DNA of 64,000 nucleotides from Macquaria australasica (taxonomy: Eukaryota; Chordata; Actinopteri; Centrarchiformes; Percichthyidae): the NCBI GenBank assembly GCA_005408345.1, contig SEMN01000266.1, positions 330,001 to 394,000 of the forward strand, written 5' to 3'. Below, piece after piece: positions 1 to 12,579 of the stretch (the stretch's first letter is position 1; each line of letters starts with the position of its first letter). A model generated the notes under the pieces. That model was not told the origin of the DNA, did no database searches, and saw only the letters and a program-made list of their open reading frames with translations. The translations under genes were made by a program, and so were the position numbers.

Positions 1-399
1 CTCTTTCCCCCTCCTATCATGCACACATCTCTCCTTTTTTTGCTCTCATTTCTTATCAGACAGGTGTCTCTTGCAGTACACGTACTGATGTGCAGATGGA
101 TATAGTTCAGATGAGCTTGGTAACTGATCAGCTTATGGAGACAACACTCAAGTCAAAGTGCTTTTCCACTGACCATTCCATTGTCAAATTACAGAACTAC
201 AAGCAAATCTAAAAGATCTGCTATAGGATGAATGAAAGTTAGTCACACAATTAGATCTTATGTGAGGTAAGAAGACAGAGTTCAGTGTGAGATATTTCAT
301 GATCTGGTGTTAAACATAAAAATAAACTTGTTAATAACAATTATTTTTAAAAAAACAATGATGTAGCTACTGTTAGCTAATGTTAACGACATTATATAG

Positions 400-530
400 T
401 TTTCTGCCAAAACCTAATATATGTTCTTCCTCTGTGCCACAGAGATCCATTGTTGCTCCAAAAACTATTAAAAAAAACATCAATGAGCCGCACTGTTGCA
501 CTGTGTGACATAGGAAAGGAGATAGGAAGT
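400..530. repeat. Dispersed repeat, copy 1 (second copy at 60.4 kb)
   Basis: The segment with CCTCTGTGCCA, CATTGTTG, CCAAAAACTATTAAAAA and CACTGTTGCACTG is found again, diverged, at 60,430-60,560. Two copies 60 kb apart show it is a dispersed element; type unknown. Confidence 0.65.
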
Positions 531-689
531 GGGATTAACTGACAATAAAATATATAATATTATAAAGATAATATAAAAAGACAAATGGATAGATGAAATC
601 CTATAAAAATAAACTTTAAAAGGTTATTAACAAAGATCTGATAGTGTACAAGTTTAAATTACTTTCATCGCTGACTGGCTGACCTGAAT

Positions 690-1215
690 TTGTCACGAAC
701 TTTGACACAGGACCGGCGGACTCAAATGCACGACTCATGAGACCAGAGCTTTTAAGTTCCACAGCAGTTTTACTGAAGTATTTCAATAAACAAACAAAAA
801 GCGCTCACAACGAGGATAATCAAAGAACAAAAACACTCACGAAGAGGATAATAAAAAGTACAACAAAAAACACTCATGAAGAGGATAATCAAAAAGTACA
901 ACAAAAAACACTCACGAAGAGGATAAACATGAACACAAAATAAACCTGACAAAGAGGGCATTTGCTGGCACGCTTGGATTGGGGGTCTGTTGACGAGCAA
1001 AAACAAGACGAACTGGCACAGGACAAGGGGAGACGCAGACTATAAATACATGAGGTAGGGGAGAACAGGTGAACACAATCAGGGGCGGGGTAGACAATCA
1101 CACTGGCGGGAAAATCACACAAAGGGAGGAAGTCAGGGTCTGAAACGAGAGGAGAGAGTTACTACACAATAAAACAGGACATGACAAACTTAACAAAGTT
1201 GACGAGACACAACAG
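690..1215. repeat. Interspersed repeat containing a 37-38-bp minisatellite
   Basis: The outer sequence (GTCACGAACTTTGACACAGG, ACCGGCGGACTCAAATGCAC, ACTATAAATACATGAGG, CTACACAATAAAACAGG) resembles an interspersed element I have seen in many fish genomes. Inside, 795-930, a unit of about 37-38 bp containing CACTCACGAAGAGGATAA is repeated three to four times. The element class is not identified. Confidence 0.55.
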
Positions 1216-2532
1216 AATTTGCCTCAAACAAACATTTATCTGTGAGTCTTGACACACAGACAGCGTTCTCCCATCACAACCATCAGTGTCACTGCATTGA
1301 CAGAGAGTTGTTTTAACTCACAGGCCTTTAGAGGCTTTTTACAGAAGTAATTTAAAGATCGATGAAGCCCCCAGGTCAACTAACCAGACGCCGCAACAAA
1401 TGGAGACAGCCATGATAATTCATGACCCACTAATTGTCAGAGAACCCAGTAAAGTGGTTCATTTTCAGCATCCAGGCTTAATAGTATGTTCTAGAAATAT
1501 ACAAAAGTCTTCTTCTCTTCTTCAACTTCTGATAATGCAAGGCCAGCCAGGAAATCCAGATCAGCTCTGTGTTTGGTTTTGTTTTTCCCCCTAAAAACAC
1601 TGTTTTTATGAAATAATAAGCCTTCTGAGTGCCACCAGGGACAGGTAGTTTTTGGCTACAGATGTTTAAGGAGCACACAGGTCTGCAGGTTTTGGGGAAA
1701 CCATCATGCATAAAATGTTATATGCTTTCCAAGCATTGTTGCAAGTTGCGGCAAAAGATGTAAATCCCCATTATTTATCCTTGAAAAATATTGTTCTGAA
1801 AACTAAAAATGATGTATTTTAATAATGGCTGCTAATAGAAATACTTTAAATTTAAAAGTAAGAAACTCAGAGGGCTGTTTCAAGGGAGAAAAGAGTTCAA
1901 ACTGTCTTAAAATGTGACAAAGTAGAAAATTCGAGGTTTTACACAACCCTCAAAAACAGGTATTGCATTTTTGTTACATGTACCTTTATTATTCAGATAC
2001 AGCACATTAATAATTCAGGTTTCTACTGTAGCTCTGCGCTGTCTTGTCTTTACTGAGTATAGCAAAAGTTATTTCTAACATAATCAGGTCAAGTAGTATT
2101 CGAATGGAAGTCTGTAATAGAGAATCAAGCTAAGCCTGTTCAATAAATTCCCTGACCTATATTGTAACTCTTAGACCTCTAATTTCATGCTGCTAAACAT
2201 GTGAACATAAAGGTTTTTCCCAGCAGTTTGCTGTATATCTGATACACAGGACAGGTTTAGAGAAAAGGACTTCCACCATGGCTACTACTATAATCTCATG
2301 CACACCATGCTTTGGACAAACGTGACTGAGACGAGCCACCGTGTTGGTGTTAGCAGGACAGCAGTGATGTACGTACATGCTGCGTGCGGTGGATGGGTGT
2401 GTGTTCTCATCATCTTTCTTTAGGTAAATAATTCAGGCCAGACATGAGCCGGGTATTCACTTACGCCTGCTAATGTCACTCCTGTGTGGAGAGGTAACAA
2501 ACCACACAGAGGGCAGATAGAAAAAGAGCCTT

Positions 2533-2700
2533 TGGGACGCCATCGTGGTTTAGGGTTAAGACGCCGACCATCAACTGCAACGCCCCCAGTTCGAATCCTG
2601 CTGGGAATGTTTGTTGCATGTTTCCCCATCTCTCTCCCTAATTTCCTGTCATCTATCTATTATCACTAACTAATAAAGTCATGGAAAATGCCCCAAAAAT
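2533..2700 (+). mobile_element. tRNA-derived SINE
   Basis: The head resembles a tRNA gene: an A-box-like GTGGTTTAGGGTT followed about 35 bp later by a perfect B box GTTCGAATCC (2,589-2,598). It continues with the tail CATGTTTCCCCATCTCTCTC and ends in an A-rich AATAAAGTCATGGAAAATG. It is an RNA polymerase III retroposon, not a functional tRNA gene. Confidence 0.8.
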
Positions 2701-3049
2701 AATAGAAGAAAAAGAGTGTTCAAAGATGAGAGTTAATGCCTCCACAAAACCAGTTATTCATATTTAAAATGATAATCTGACATATGTGAAAATATCTTCT
2801 TTTGAAGTGGTTTTTAGTTTCTGTGGTTAGATTTGTTTTCCTGAAAGGGAGCCTGTGTTTAAAACAGCACTACAGATAAATGAATGTTGGGAGGCCTCTG
2901 AAATGTCACCAGTGTGACAACAGTGAATTACAAGCTGGTAACTGAGTATTCAGTAACTTGTGTTAACTGAATATTGAATATTAAAACGTTGGTTAATTGA
3001 ATCTATCTACACAGAGACACTTCTGAAAACATTCTCAGATCTGCAATAA

Positions 3050-3510
3050 CTGTTTATTTTTTGGCTACTTGGGGGAACCGGCAACACAACACTGATGTAA
3101 TATCCTTTTGTTAAGTTGATATGGCGAACGTGATAGCAAACAGTTACCTATTTACACAGTCAGCAGATATGGAACAACATTAGCATTCATTTGGATTTGT
3201 GTTAATGGTCCCATGGCGAAGTCCAATATTCACTCTTCTTTTAGCTCAGTTTTGGTCTCTTCCCAACTCCTGAAGGAAATAACTGGCTGGTCTCTAACTG
3301 TGTCTGTCTGCTGTTTGCTGCTGAGCAGGTAGTGTATAGTGGGTTTTTAGAGCTTTTTTTGTTGGACATAGCTGCCTGCTGCAGCCAAAAACAGCACTGC
3401 TGAGCAGTAAAGTTGTGAGTCAGTAAACCAAAACCAATGAGCTGAAAGTTGCTGTAGAGTTTGCTATAAAGAGCCATAGTCATGTGATCCATTGTTAAAG
3501 TAAAAATATT
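3050..3510 (+). repeat. Dispersed teleost repeat R1, longest copy
   Basis: It shares blocks such as GGTCTCTAACTGTGTCTGTC, TGCTGTTTGCTGCTGAGCAG and ATTTACACA...CAACATTAGCATT with copies at 8,400-8,720 and 11,110-11,450 and an inverted copy at 12,580-12,745. I recall this family from percomorph fish genomes. No open frame; non-autonomous. Confidence 0.75.
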
Positions 3511-3747
3511 GATTACAGCCACTTCAGAGATACATTTTGCAAGCACAAGAAGTTATTATCTTTTGTCTTTGTTTGCACACAACAATATTTTTTAGAACTT
3601 TGAGGGCTCCGTAACAAATGTCCCACCAGACATTTAACTAACACGCAAATGGATATTCATTATTTCAAAATGTGTGTGATCATAGATGGTTTGATTTAAC
3701 TTCAACAAAGGCTCGTGCTGTTTCTAAGATTCTGTCATTTCAGCTCA

Positions 3748-3977
3748 GTCTAAAGCCTCGGTCCAAGTCATAACTGCAGCTTTGTAGTATCTTGTTACCC
3801 TCAATGCGTACTAGGTTTACTACAAGTTACACAAGCTCTCTCCAGGGTCTGTAAGTGTACACTGCAGACTGCACAATATCCGTCTGCAGGTGAGAAGTCT
3901 TCTTCAGGTATGGGTCTGCCCTCTGCTGGTGTTTATGAAACATTTTATCACCACTGAGAAAACAGTGCTCTGCAGTC
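3748..3977 (+). repeat. Local duplication, copy 1 (230 bp)
   Basis: Nearly identical to 4,573-4,777, from GTCTAAAGCCTCGGTCCAAG through GTGCTCTGCAG. It carries about 25 bp (after ATCTTGTTAC) absent from copy 2. Confidence 0.85.
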
Positions 3978-4572
3978 ACACTTTGGAGCAGCATGTTTCC
4001 AAATATTTCATTCATATGAGAACGAAACAACCTCTGAAGGAACATTTACACCGTTACAGGATGCTGAAACTCAATTACTTTAGAGTTAGGAGTGTTTTAA
4101 GGAAGCAAGACAGCTATTAAGATGCCATATGATTGATAAAGGCACTTCCAGCTCAGCTCATTTGCATTTAGATTGATCAATAAGTCAAAGGTCACAGGAT
4201 GAGATATAGTGACAAGCTAATTGTGCTGGCATTTGTCACTGAATAAACTCGTCCATAAAAACGCAGACAGGCCGGCTCTCTTTTCTCCTTCAGTGGACAA
4301 TTAACATTAATATTTTGTCTCTATTCTGCCTCCACAAAGACAGAATTTACATGATTTAGTTAATGATTCTAAGTAAATTTTAATTATAAGCTTCCAAAAT
4401 TAGTTATGGAAGTTCTTGATTTACATGTGTGAGTTCTGTCTGATGTAATGCAGAACAGTGGAACATAATGCATTACATTGAAATTACATTGATTTAGCAT
4501 ACATTTGTATATCATGACAAATATTATTATTGAAAATAAAAACTCAAGTAAAGTACAAGTACAAAGGCTAAA

Positions 4573-4777
4573 GTCTAAAGCCTCGGTCCAAGTCATAACT
4601 GCAGCTTTGTAGTATCTTGTTACTAAGTTATACAAGCTCTCTCCAGGGTCTGTAAGTGTACACTGCAGACTGCACAATATCTGTCTGCAGGTGAGAAGTC
4701 TTCTTCAGGTAAGGGTCTGCCCTCTGCTGGTGTTAATGAAACATTTTATCACCACTGAGGAAACAGTGCTCTGCAGT
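4573..4777 (+). repeat. Local duplication, copy 2 (205 bp)
   Basis: Same orientation as 3,748-3,977 with few mismatches and one ~25-bp deletion. It sits inside sequence resembling the ACTCAAGTAAAGTACAAGTA repeat tail (4,540-4,572 and 4,778-4,845), and ACTCAAGTA occurs on both sides. Confidence 0.85.
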
Positions 4778-4866
4778 TACTCAAGTAGGCATACTCAAAT
4801 GAACCTGAATAAATCTACTTGGTTACTTTCCTTCACTGAAAACAGGTGGCAGAAGCAACTGTTTAT

Positions 4867-4867
<1 letters not shown>

Positions 4868-4902
<35 letters not shown>
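4868..4902. repeat. (AC)n microsatellite
   Basis: Uninterrupted AC dinucleotides, then a short ACGCACAC run. Confidence 0.97.
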
Positions 4903-4909
<7 letters not shown>

Positions 4910-7432
4910 TCACCCCTGCCCTGTGCCCATTGTGGTTGTCCAGTAAATGAGAGAGAGAGCTGCTGAATGAATGAATGAACGAATGAATACCAGCTCTCCA
5001 TCGCAGTGGAATTTAACGCGACAGTGAACACAGCAGAGACAGAAAACAGACACTAAACAAAACAGATAAACAACAAACAAACAGGCTTTCAGTAACTTTG
5101 GGGATGGGAATGTATGGGAATATAAAAATGGTTTCTAATTACAGTCAGTATCATCACTTGGAACAACATCTGCAGATGCAAAAGGGATCATGTTGCTGGT
5201 CAAGAAGATATTTATGATAATAATTTTAATTTTTTAATTTTTTAAATGTAACTTTAAGACTGAACAAAAACAGCACAAAGAAATCACTGACAGCCATCAC
5301 TTGCCAGCACCTAAGCCAGGAATAAATAGTTAAAACTATTCCTGATGCAACAAAATGTCAAGCAAGAACCCAAGGGAGGAAATTCATACTATTAAGGAGC
5401 AACCAAACTGTAATAATACTGCTGTGGGGATCGACTTCAGTGCCTTGCTTAAGCCCAGTGACAGGAGTATTCCTAAAAACTAACATGCTTGTCTTTTGGT
5501 GTGTGAGGAGCAACTAAATGAAATCCATGTGAACGCAGAAAGTACCAGAAGTCACTTTTCTCTCTGAGGCCACAGAGCTGATCACTGAGACACCTGCTGT
5601 CTAAACACACTCTAAATGCATATATGGACAAAAAAGAGAAAAGTGAAACAAACTTGATTTTCATTTGGTAATTACATGATGAAATCATGCTTAAGTAATG
5701 GTCCAACACTGGTTGAACACGTTCAGTAGACCCAGGTCATACGCATCTGCTGTATGAAAGAGGCATCAGATAGACTGCTGAGTAGTTTTCTTCCACCAAA
5801 TATTGGATTTCAGTGTTGGTTTCATCCCAGGCAAATATGTTATCATTCTGGGCAGAAAGTAGACATCTGAAGGACAATAAAAACATTTCAAGGTGCTTCC
5901 CACGGCTGGATAATAGGTAGAATTTTTTTTTTCAACTTTTCCCTTAAGGTTTAAAGGAAAAGTGAAACCGTGGCCTCCAATGTGTGCAGGTTTCAAACTT
6001 GTGCCTTAAGATCCTGCAAATACAAGCCATGGAGACACCGAAACACCTGATTAGTACAGGTTGATTCATTTGGTGTTTGTGTTATTAAACTTTAATCAAA
6101 GCACAGACTTCCTCTTGTTCTCACAACCCATAAATTATAAAGTTTAAGCTCATTTCATTAAAAGCCTAGAGACTGTGGTGTAAGTCCCACTGGATCCCAA
6201 ACAAATCAATAACACAGACTAAAACAGTGTTTATGGCATGAGGAACTGTGGTGACTTTAGATTCACAACCTACATCAGCATGGGGTCAACTCAGTTTAAA
6301 TCTACCTGAGAGCGCTGATACTTTGTGTAAAATTTAAATCAGATAAATCATTTGACAAATCTGTAAAAGTCATCGGTGTTCAGAAGCACCGTGTCCTCTG
6401 ACTGAAGCCTGCGTTTACCTCAATGAGGGTGGTGTATCTGTAGCTGAGACGGCGTACATTCGCTTCCCAGCCCTCCAGCAGCCAATCAGATCCCTTCCTG
6501 TTCATTTTCATTGTCATGGTTACCACGTTCCGTTAAGATCAGCACACCATTCTGAGCGTGAACAGGACTGCAAAAATCTAAATCATGGATGCTTCCTTCT
6601 TGTTTTGATGTGTTGATTGGTTGATATTATTTTGTTAACTGATGACGACAGGTCTCCTGAGCCTGACCCACAGAGGCATCCCAAAATATATGAGACTTCC
6701 AATGCAAAATATCCTTGGCTTGGTGGTAAAAAATCACAATGAAAAGTTCAAAAAGAGTTAAGAACAGAGAAAGAGCATCTTCAGAAAATCTCATACAAGA
6801 AATCCCCAAAAATGTTCTGTAAATTTAATAATAATTTTCTCTGGTTACATCCAAGGATTCCTTCAAACTGGCGATAAAAATGTTCTGCTGTTGATCAAAT
6901 ATCATCCACAATCTTTCTTCTTCTCCGTATAAAAACAATTAAAAGTTGTGTGTTTGATCCAGTGGCAGCAGAGTTTTAACACACACTTCCTGTCCAGTAC
7001 AGTTTGATTACACCTGTACAGTTTAGATGGAGGTCAGAGTGTGTGTGATGTGACAAACATCCACAGAGAGGGCTGTGTGTGTGTGTGTGTTCGCTTGTTT
7101 TATTGGCTCGTCCCATTTGGGCCTCCACAGCGGGGGGACGCTGTCAGAGCTGATTAGTCGATCAGAAAGGCTGACAAGTTCAGCAACGCATTAACTGAGA
7201 ATCAAAAACACCGACACTGAGGACAATGCATGCTTGCACACACACAAATGCGTCCAGCATCTTGTCTGATTTGTGTGTCTGTGTGTGTGTGTGTGTGTGT
7301 TTGACTACAAAGAGGATTCAGTGGAAACAATACAGCTGATCCTTAATGAGTGTTGTACCTTCACTGCAACAAGCTGCAGACACACACACAAGTGCACACA
7401 TAAACTGCATAAGTTCAGCTATCTGTCATGCT

Positions 7433-7433
<1 letters not shown>

Positions 7434-7507
<74 letters not shown>
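7434..7507. repeat. (GT)n microsatellite, 37 units
   Basis: Perfect GT run, immediately beside the weak antisense exon candidate at 7,512. Confidence 0.98.
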
Positions 7508-7509
<2 letters not shown>

Positions 7510-7511
7510 AC

Positions 7512-7579
7512 CTGCTGTAGAATGACCATGGTTCTGGTTTCTGTCCTTATGACTGGACATCGGCAGTCACCTGTAGACC
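7512..7579 (-). CDS. Weak candidate antisense exon, 68 nt
   Basis: On the minus strand an acceptor (ctctttgtctttctcag) and donor (CAGCAG|gtaaac) bound a 68-nt segment next to a (CA)n tract. Joined in phase 0 to the 14.0-kb candidate it stops after GLQVTADVQS. In another phase it stays open (STGDCRCPVIRTETRTMVIL then QQ). Either reading could be chance; no homology is recognised. Confidence 0.2.
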
Positions 7580-7619
7580 CTGAGAAAGACAAAGAGAACG
7601 ATAAGGGCATCTATTCATC

Positions 7620-7830
7620 AAGATAATAATTTATTGTCTGTTCCAACAGTAAGGCTATTATACAGAGCACATTTCATTAAAAGTAAACTTGATGTGCTTC
7701 ACATTAGAATACACAGACCAACAAGAAGTAACATGTCCAGAAAAATAAATGAATAAATATATATATAAATACAAGAAAATACAATAATAACATAGGAAAA
7801 TAAAAAACTAGGGATGACCACCCTTCAGTG
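7620..7830 (-). repeat. Fish retroposon-like tail, inverted
   Basis: TTTATTGTCTGTTCC, GAGCACATTTCATTAAAAGT and TGTGCTTCACATTAGAATAC followed by A-rich ATAAATGAATAAATATAT resembles a common fish retroposon 3' end read from the opposite strand. Recognised from memory only. Confidence 0.45.
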
Positions 7831-7852
7831 TGCAGATCAGCTCCAGTAGTGC

Positions 7853-7855
<3 letters not shown>

Positions 7856-7893
<38 letters not shown>
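7856..7893. repeat. (AC)n microsatellite
   Basis: Perfect AC run; a further AC run lies at 8,050-8,077. Confidence 0.97.
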
Positions 7894-7898
<5 letters not shown>

Positions 7899-8050
7899 CA
7901 GGTGTTGTTTTACCTATAAACAGGATCAAAGGATCAGCAGACACATAAAAACTGTGCTTGTTAAAATTCTGTTGGGTTTTAACTCTGTTAGAGTAAATGA
8001 AATGGCAGAGTCAAGTCTGCTAATAGGATCCATATAAAACACTGTGGGTA

Positions 8051-8081
<31 letters not shown>

Positions 8082-8094
8082 TGTGTTTCCATCA

Positions 8095-8306
8095 CTTCAG
8101 ACTCATTACATTGACTTACATTCACTTCCTGGAAACCTACCCTAACCATAACCACTTGCCAGTCTTCACCCTAAAATTTTACGATTTTCATAATGGGGAG
8201 TTGCTTTTTGTCCCAAAAAAGTAAGGCCCCACAATGTAACTATGTAAACCGATTTATGTCCCCACAAAGTGAGTAATATAATTACATGACCACGCGCGCG
8301 CGCGCA

Positions 8307-8352
<46 letters not shown>
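8095..8352. repeat. Microsatellite-associated repeat with (CG)n and (CA)n
   Basis: CCTACCCTAACCATAACCAC and GGCCCCACAATG...GTCCCCACAAAGTGAG precede (CG)5 and (CA)n at 8,291-8,352. This arrangement of CCTAACC-type text, CCCCACAA and a CA run is frequent in fish genomes. Confidence 0.6.
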
Positions 8353-8354
<2 letters not shown>

Positions 8355-8399
8355 AATTCAGTTTCCTGTTAGAATATGAATGTTATAAATTATTCCCTG

Positions 8400-8720
8400 A
8401 CATACAACTGGGCAACTGGGGGCAGTGGAAACAAGTCGTAAGCACAACACTGACTTCTGAAGTCAGTATGGAAGTCTTGTTAGCTAACAGTTTCCTATTT
8501 ACACATCCAGTAGAAACAAAGCAACATTAGCATTGGAGTCATGTATGTGTCCACCTGACGAATATTTATTTAAAGATGAATATTCTCCTTTTAGATCTGT
8601 TTAGGTCTTTACCAACTCAGATATATTTCATGGAAATATCTGTCTCTTTAGTTGCTATAAATATTCTACTTTCTTCACAGGCTAGTTGCTAACTGTGTCT
8701 GCCTGTCATCAATGGGATGG
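8400..8720 (+). repeat. Dispersed repeat R1, copy
   Basis: Aligns by eye to 3,060-3,310: CAACACTGA, AACAGTTTCCTATTTACACA, CAACATTAGCATT, AATATTCTCCTTTTAG, CTAACTGTGTCTGCCTG. Confidence 0.7.
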
Positions 8721-8922
8721 CTATAATCAATGGATAATAAATGAGTCAAAGGACCTCCTTTCTAATTTGCTCTTTTGCTGCTTTACATTTAATATCCAGC
8801 ACCAATTAAGTGAGACACTTTGGAGGTCAAACTGATTAGTCTCACATATGACTGACTCCGCCTCACTGACTGTGTCACATGACACTTAAAACCAATTACC
8901 TCTTTTTGTTGTTGTAGTATAT

Positions 8923-8923
<1 letters not shown>

Positions 8924-8961
<38 letters not shown>
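8924..8961. repeat. (GT)n microsatellite
   Basis: Perfect GT run of about 19 units. Confidence 0.97.
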
Positions 8962-8962
<1 letters not shown>

Positions 8963-9587
8963 TATTAGCCCTAGTAAATTATTCAGCCTCCCTTAATGAA
9001 GCTTTAGTTTGATCCTTTGACTTCTTGACACATGGCAGCCGTGACACCTCGACCTCATTAGACGTTGTGTTTGGGCTTCTCTTTGAAAAGTGAGTCAGAG
9101 TTACACCAGGTCCAAAAGAGTCAGGGTTTAAAATTAAAATCCTCCCTAATAGACCCCCTCCCTATACTATCACATTTCATCTGTGATGTATGCAATGTAT
9201 CAGGAGCTGAGTGCATGTCAGAAGTAAGACTCCTGTTATTTGTCTTTGTAGTTGCATTAATCAGTATTTGTATATGAGTGAATCTAATGACAATGCTAAA
9301 ACTATATTACCACACTACATCACAGCTGCGTGGGCGTGTGTTGTAATATATCATTTGTACACTTTCCTACAAGAGGGAACGTTCTGTGTTTTAACAGGAA
9401 GTTTTAACAGCAATTTTATTTTATGAACCAAAATGCATGTGTCGCACTAGTTTAAAAATAATATTGAGTGCAGGTAAAGGATAACAGGAAATCAGAAGGC
9501 ACAAAGACACAGGATTACGAAAGAGGGTTGGGGTTTTTTTTTTGTTTTCTAAAATGTAACAATCAGCATTCAGATCATACATAGTCA

Positions 9588-9624
9588 GATACAGGACTGG
9601 ATACAGGACTGGATACAGGACTGG
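9588..9624. repeat. 12-bp unit in three tandem copies
   Basis: GATACAGGACTG occurs three times head to tail. Confidence 0.95.
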
Positions 9625-9704
9625 CGGTATGCAGCTTTTGGTTTGTAATCCACCAGTAAACATAAAGTAGAAGAAGCATGTGTTGCACTTCCTCTAGCTT
9701 TACT

Positions 9705-9845
9705 TCAACCTTTTAGGAAATGCACTTTTACGATTTCTTGCTGTGAGTTAGATGAGAAGATTGATACTCTCATGTCTGTACAGTAAATGCGAAGTGACTG
9801 CCTGCAGCCGGCTAACTTAGCTTAGCACAAAGACTTACTACGCAA
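9705..9845 (+). repeat. Dispersed teleost repeat
   Basis: AGTTAGATGAGAAGATTGAT, ACTCTCATGTCTGTACAGTA and GCCGGCTAACTTAGCTTAGC then ACAAAGACT form a sequence I recall from many fish genomes. No coding capacity. Confidence 0.65.
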
Positions 9846-10700
9846 CCACCACATCAACGGCAGTGCTAATGTTTAGTGCTAATGGCATCAGAATACCACT
9901 CAAGGTAACAAAAGAAAATGTTTCACCTATTTTTGATTTGGTGTTCTGTCACACACCATTCACCATAAAAATGTCACAAAACACACACATTTAACAGACT
10001 TCAGATCTCTCTGTGTCTAAAGACAAAAATAACGCAGTGAAGGCTTGCTAATGCTAACGCACCCAGCAGCTATGTTTGAGAGGCACAGAGTGGGGCTACA
10101 CTCAGCCAGTGATCAGCGGTTTATACCTGGCTGCGTACGTGATAGACCTCGGTGTCTTGCCTATTTCGTCACGGTCAGCTGAGAGAAGTCGGCTTAACTG
10201 AACTTTCAAATCCAAGCAGACAGATACAAGCTAATTTTGAGTAAAATAAGCTGTTTTTACACACAATATGTGTTTTGTTGAAAAAAATCACCTGTATTAA
10301 TATCATATGCCAACAAAAATCTATGAGATTATGTGTACAACGCAAAAGAAATATTTTAGTGTGATGTTCCTTTTTGAAATATTGTTGATGATTTTTAAGA
10401 AGAGCAATGCAGATCTGTGTCATTGGGTTTGTGGGAGCTGTCGTCATGCTCCAAAGCTGTATTCAGAGCACAGCTAACGAACAGCATGTAAATCAAAAAG
10501 AGAATTTAACTTCAGTTTGAAACCTCCTGCTGCTGCAACTTTCTCTCTCTTTCTCTCTCTCTCACTCTTTCTCTTTATCTCTCTCCCATTTCCATGAAGG
10601 AAATGTCATAAAAATGGTTTAATAATAAAAACGTGAGTAATTACCACCACATGCACATGAACACACATAATGCAAACACATGAAATTAAATACAAGCAGG

Positions 10701-10701
<1 letters not shown>

Positions 10702-10767
<66 letters not shown>

Positions 10768-10768
10768 A
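10702..10768. repeat. Compound (CT)n(AC)n microsatellite
   Basis: About 21 CT units run directly into 12 AC units; a separate GT run follows at 10,844-10,873. Confidence 0.97.
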
Positions 10769-10841
10769 ACACTCCCTATCAATATTTTAACATCTAATTA
10801 CCCCAGCAGAGGTCTGAGACAAAGGTTGTGTGCGGCCATGG

Positions 10842-10872
<31 letters not shown>

Positions 10873-11109
10873 TGTCTAAACATATCCGATTTTATACCTG
10901 TAGATTAAGACATATTAGCAAAAAGTGAAAGTAAAACATCCTGCAACACAGACAGAATATTCAGAGAGAAAGAAATGAAAAGGGAGGGAAGAATAAAACA
11001 GAGAGAGGGATGGTTAAAAGTTAGAACAGAAGAAATGCAAGAACAGAGGAAGAACAAGAAGGATATGAAGGAAGGAAAAGGCAGGAAAAGGAAGGAATGG
11101 AAGAAGAAG

Positions 11110-11450
11110 AGAGAACCCTAACAACTCCTGAGGGAAATATCTGGCTCTTTAGCTGCTAAATGCTTCACTGTGTTCACCAGCTGGTCTCTAACTGTGTCTG
11201 TCTGCTGTTTGCTGCTGAGCAGGTAGTGGACTGTGGCCTTTTTACAGCTTTTTCACTGAAAACAGTTGCCTGCTGTGACCAAAAACTTCGCAGAGTGCTG
11301 AGGGTGAACCAAAACAGTTGTGTGCCGGACAGATAAACAATGAGCTGAAACTCATTAGTAAGCTCCATAAAGCTGTAGTTTACACATTGTCATTTCATAC
11401 ACATTGTTATAGTAAAAATATCAATTGTAGCTGCTTTAACTATGGGGATA
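11110..11450 (+). repeat. Dispersed repeat R1, copy
   Basis: Shares an almost identical core with 3,290-3,330 (GGTCTCTAACTGTGTCTGTC, then TGCTGTTTGCTGCTGAGCAG) and ends GTAAAAATATCAATTGTAGC, matching the end of the 3.05-kb copy. Confidence 0.75.
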
Positions 11451-12204
11451 ACAGCACACATTTTCTCTCTGCGAGGCACTAGTGCTTTGCTGAAAAAAAC
11501 AGCTTCAGTGAACACATCTGAGTGTCCTGGGTGCTTTGTAGAGCAGTGCCAATGCCCCCGACACTTTGCAATCTGAACCCAAAAATCTTACTCCTGCTCT
11601 TCACTGCCTACTGATGAGCCTGAGGGAGACACCACCTACCCCCCACTGGGAGAGGCAGACTGGCAGAGTAAAACCCTCTAATGGGACAGCTGTGGATTAA
11701 TGTCAAACCCAAAGGCAATTGATTATGGGTAACTTTCTGGGGCAACCCAAATGGAAGTGCATGAAGGGCTTTTACTGTGCAAAGGAGGTTTTGATGCATG
11801 AAATCTCCAGAGAAAGATGCAGTTTTGCTGCTTTTTGTGTTTGTTGAATATGGGCAAATGAAATTAAGTTAATGTGGATGATGATGTAAGAGTGAAAAAA
11901 ATCACATGACAAACCCAGTTCTATTCTGTTGAGTAAGTTAGCTCTAGGAGACGTGTGCTGACTTTACACATCAAAGTCTGTTTACAGGTCTTGGGCAGAA
12001 TTACTGAATATGTGAAAATGGTTGTAGGCTATGAAGCCTTTTGTGTCTCCAGAGGGAGCTGTGCAAAGTCTGATAAATTGTCTCAAGTGACCTAATTTAA
12101 GACCATGTCAGTGGGGGCTGAAGACTACAAGTTTGGCCAACTCCTCATCTCTGCTTGAGGCTCCAGGCTATATACATTTATTTCCTTTAAATGTTTTTAT
12201 CTTG

Positions 12205-12315
12205 TAGTGGTATCTGCTTTCTTGATTTTATGATGAATGTTTTATTTTGCTGTCCTTGTAAAGCACTTTGTAACGTGGATTTTGAAAAGTGCCCTATAAA
12301 TAAAGATTATTATTA
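12205..12315 (+). mobile_element. Non-LTR retroposon 3' tail
   Basis: AAAGCACTTTGTAACGTGG, AAAGTGCCCTATAAATAAAG and a terminal (ATT)n are the typical 3' end of a widespread fish LINE/SINE group. No coding part remains. Confidence 0.6.
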
Positions 12316-12579
12316 ATATTATTATTATTATACCTTAGCCACTACTAGCATAACACACCCAAATCTCCAACCCAACAGCCGAGTTGCATTGTGGGTAATG
12401 TAGACATCAGGTTTTGACAAGGAAGAAGAGTGTTTGGAATAAAAAAGACAACATCTCTGATTCTGCAACATCAATTGTGATCCTTTTTGTTTAAAGGACA
12501 GTACAGTAATAGTACAATAACCCGTCATTCACACTGAGAACATAATCATTCATTCCCGACTAACTAGAGTGACCAGTGA

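Noticed and set aside
2533..2700. tRNA gene (perfect B box)
   Set aside because: No cloverleaf can be drawn for the acceptor/anticodon arms, and a SINE body and A-rich tail follow; it is a tRNA-derived SINE.
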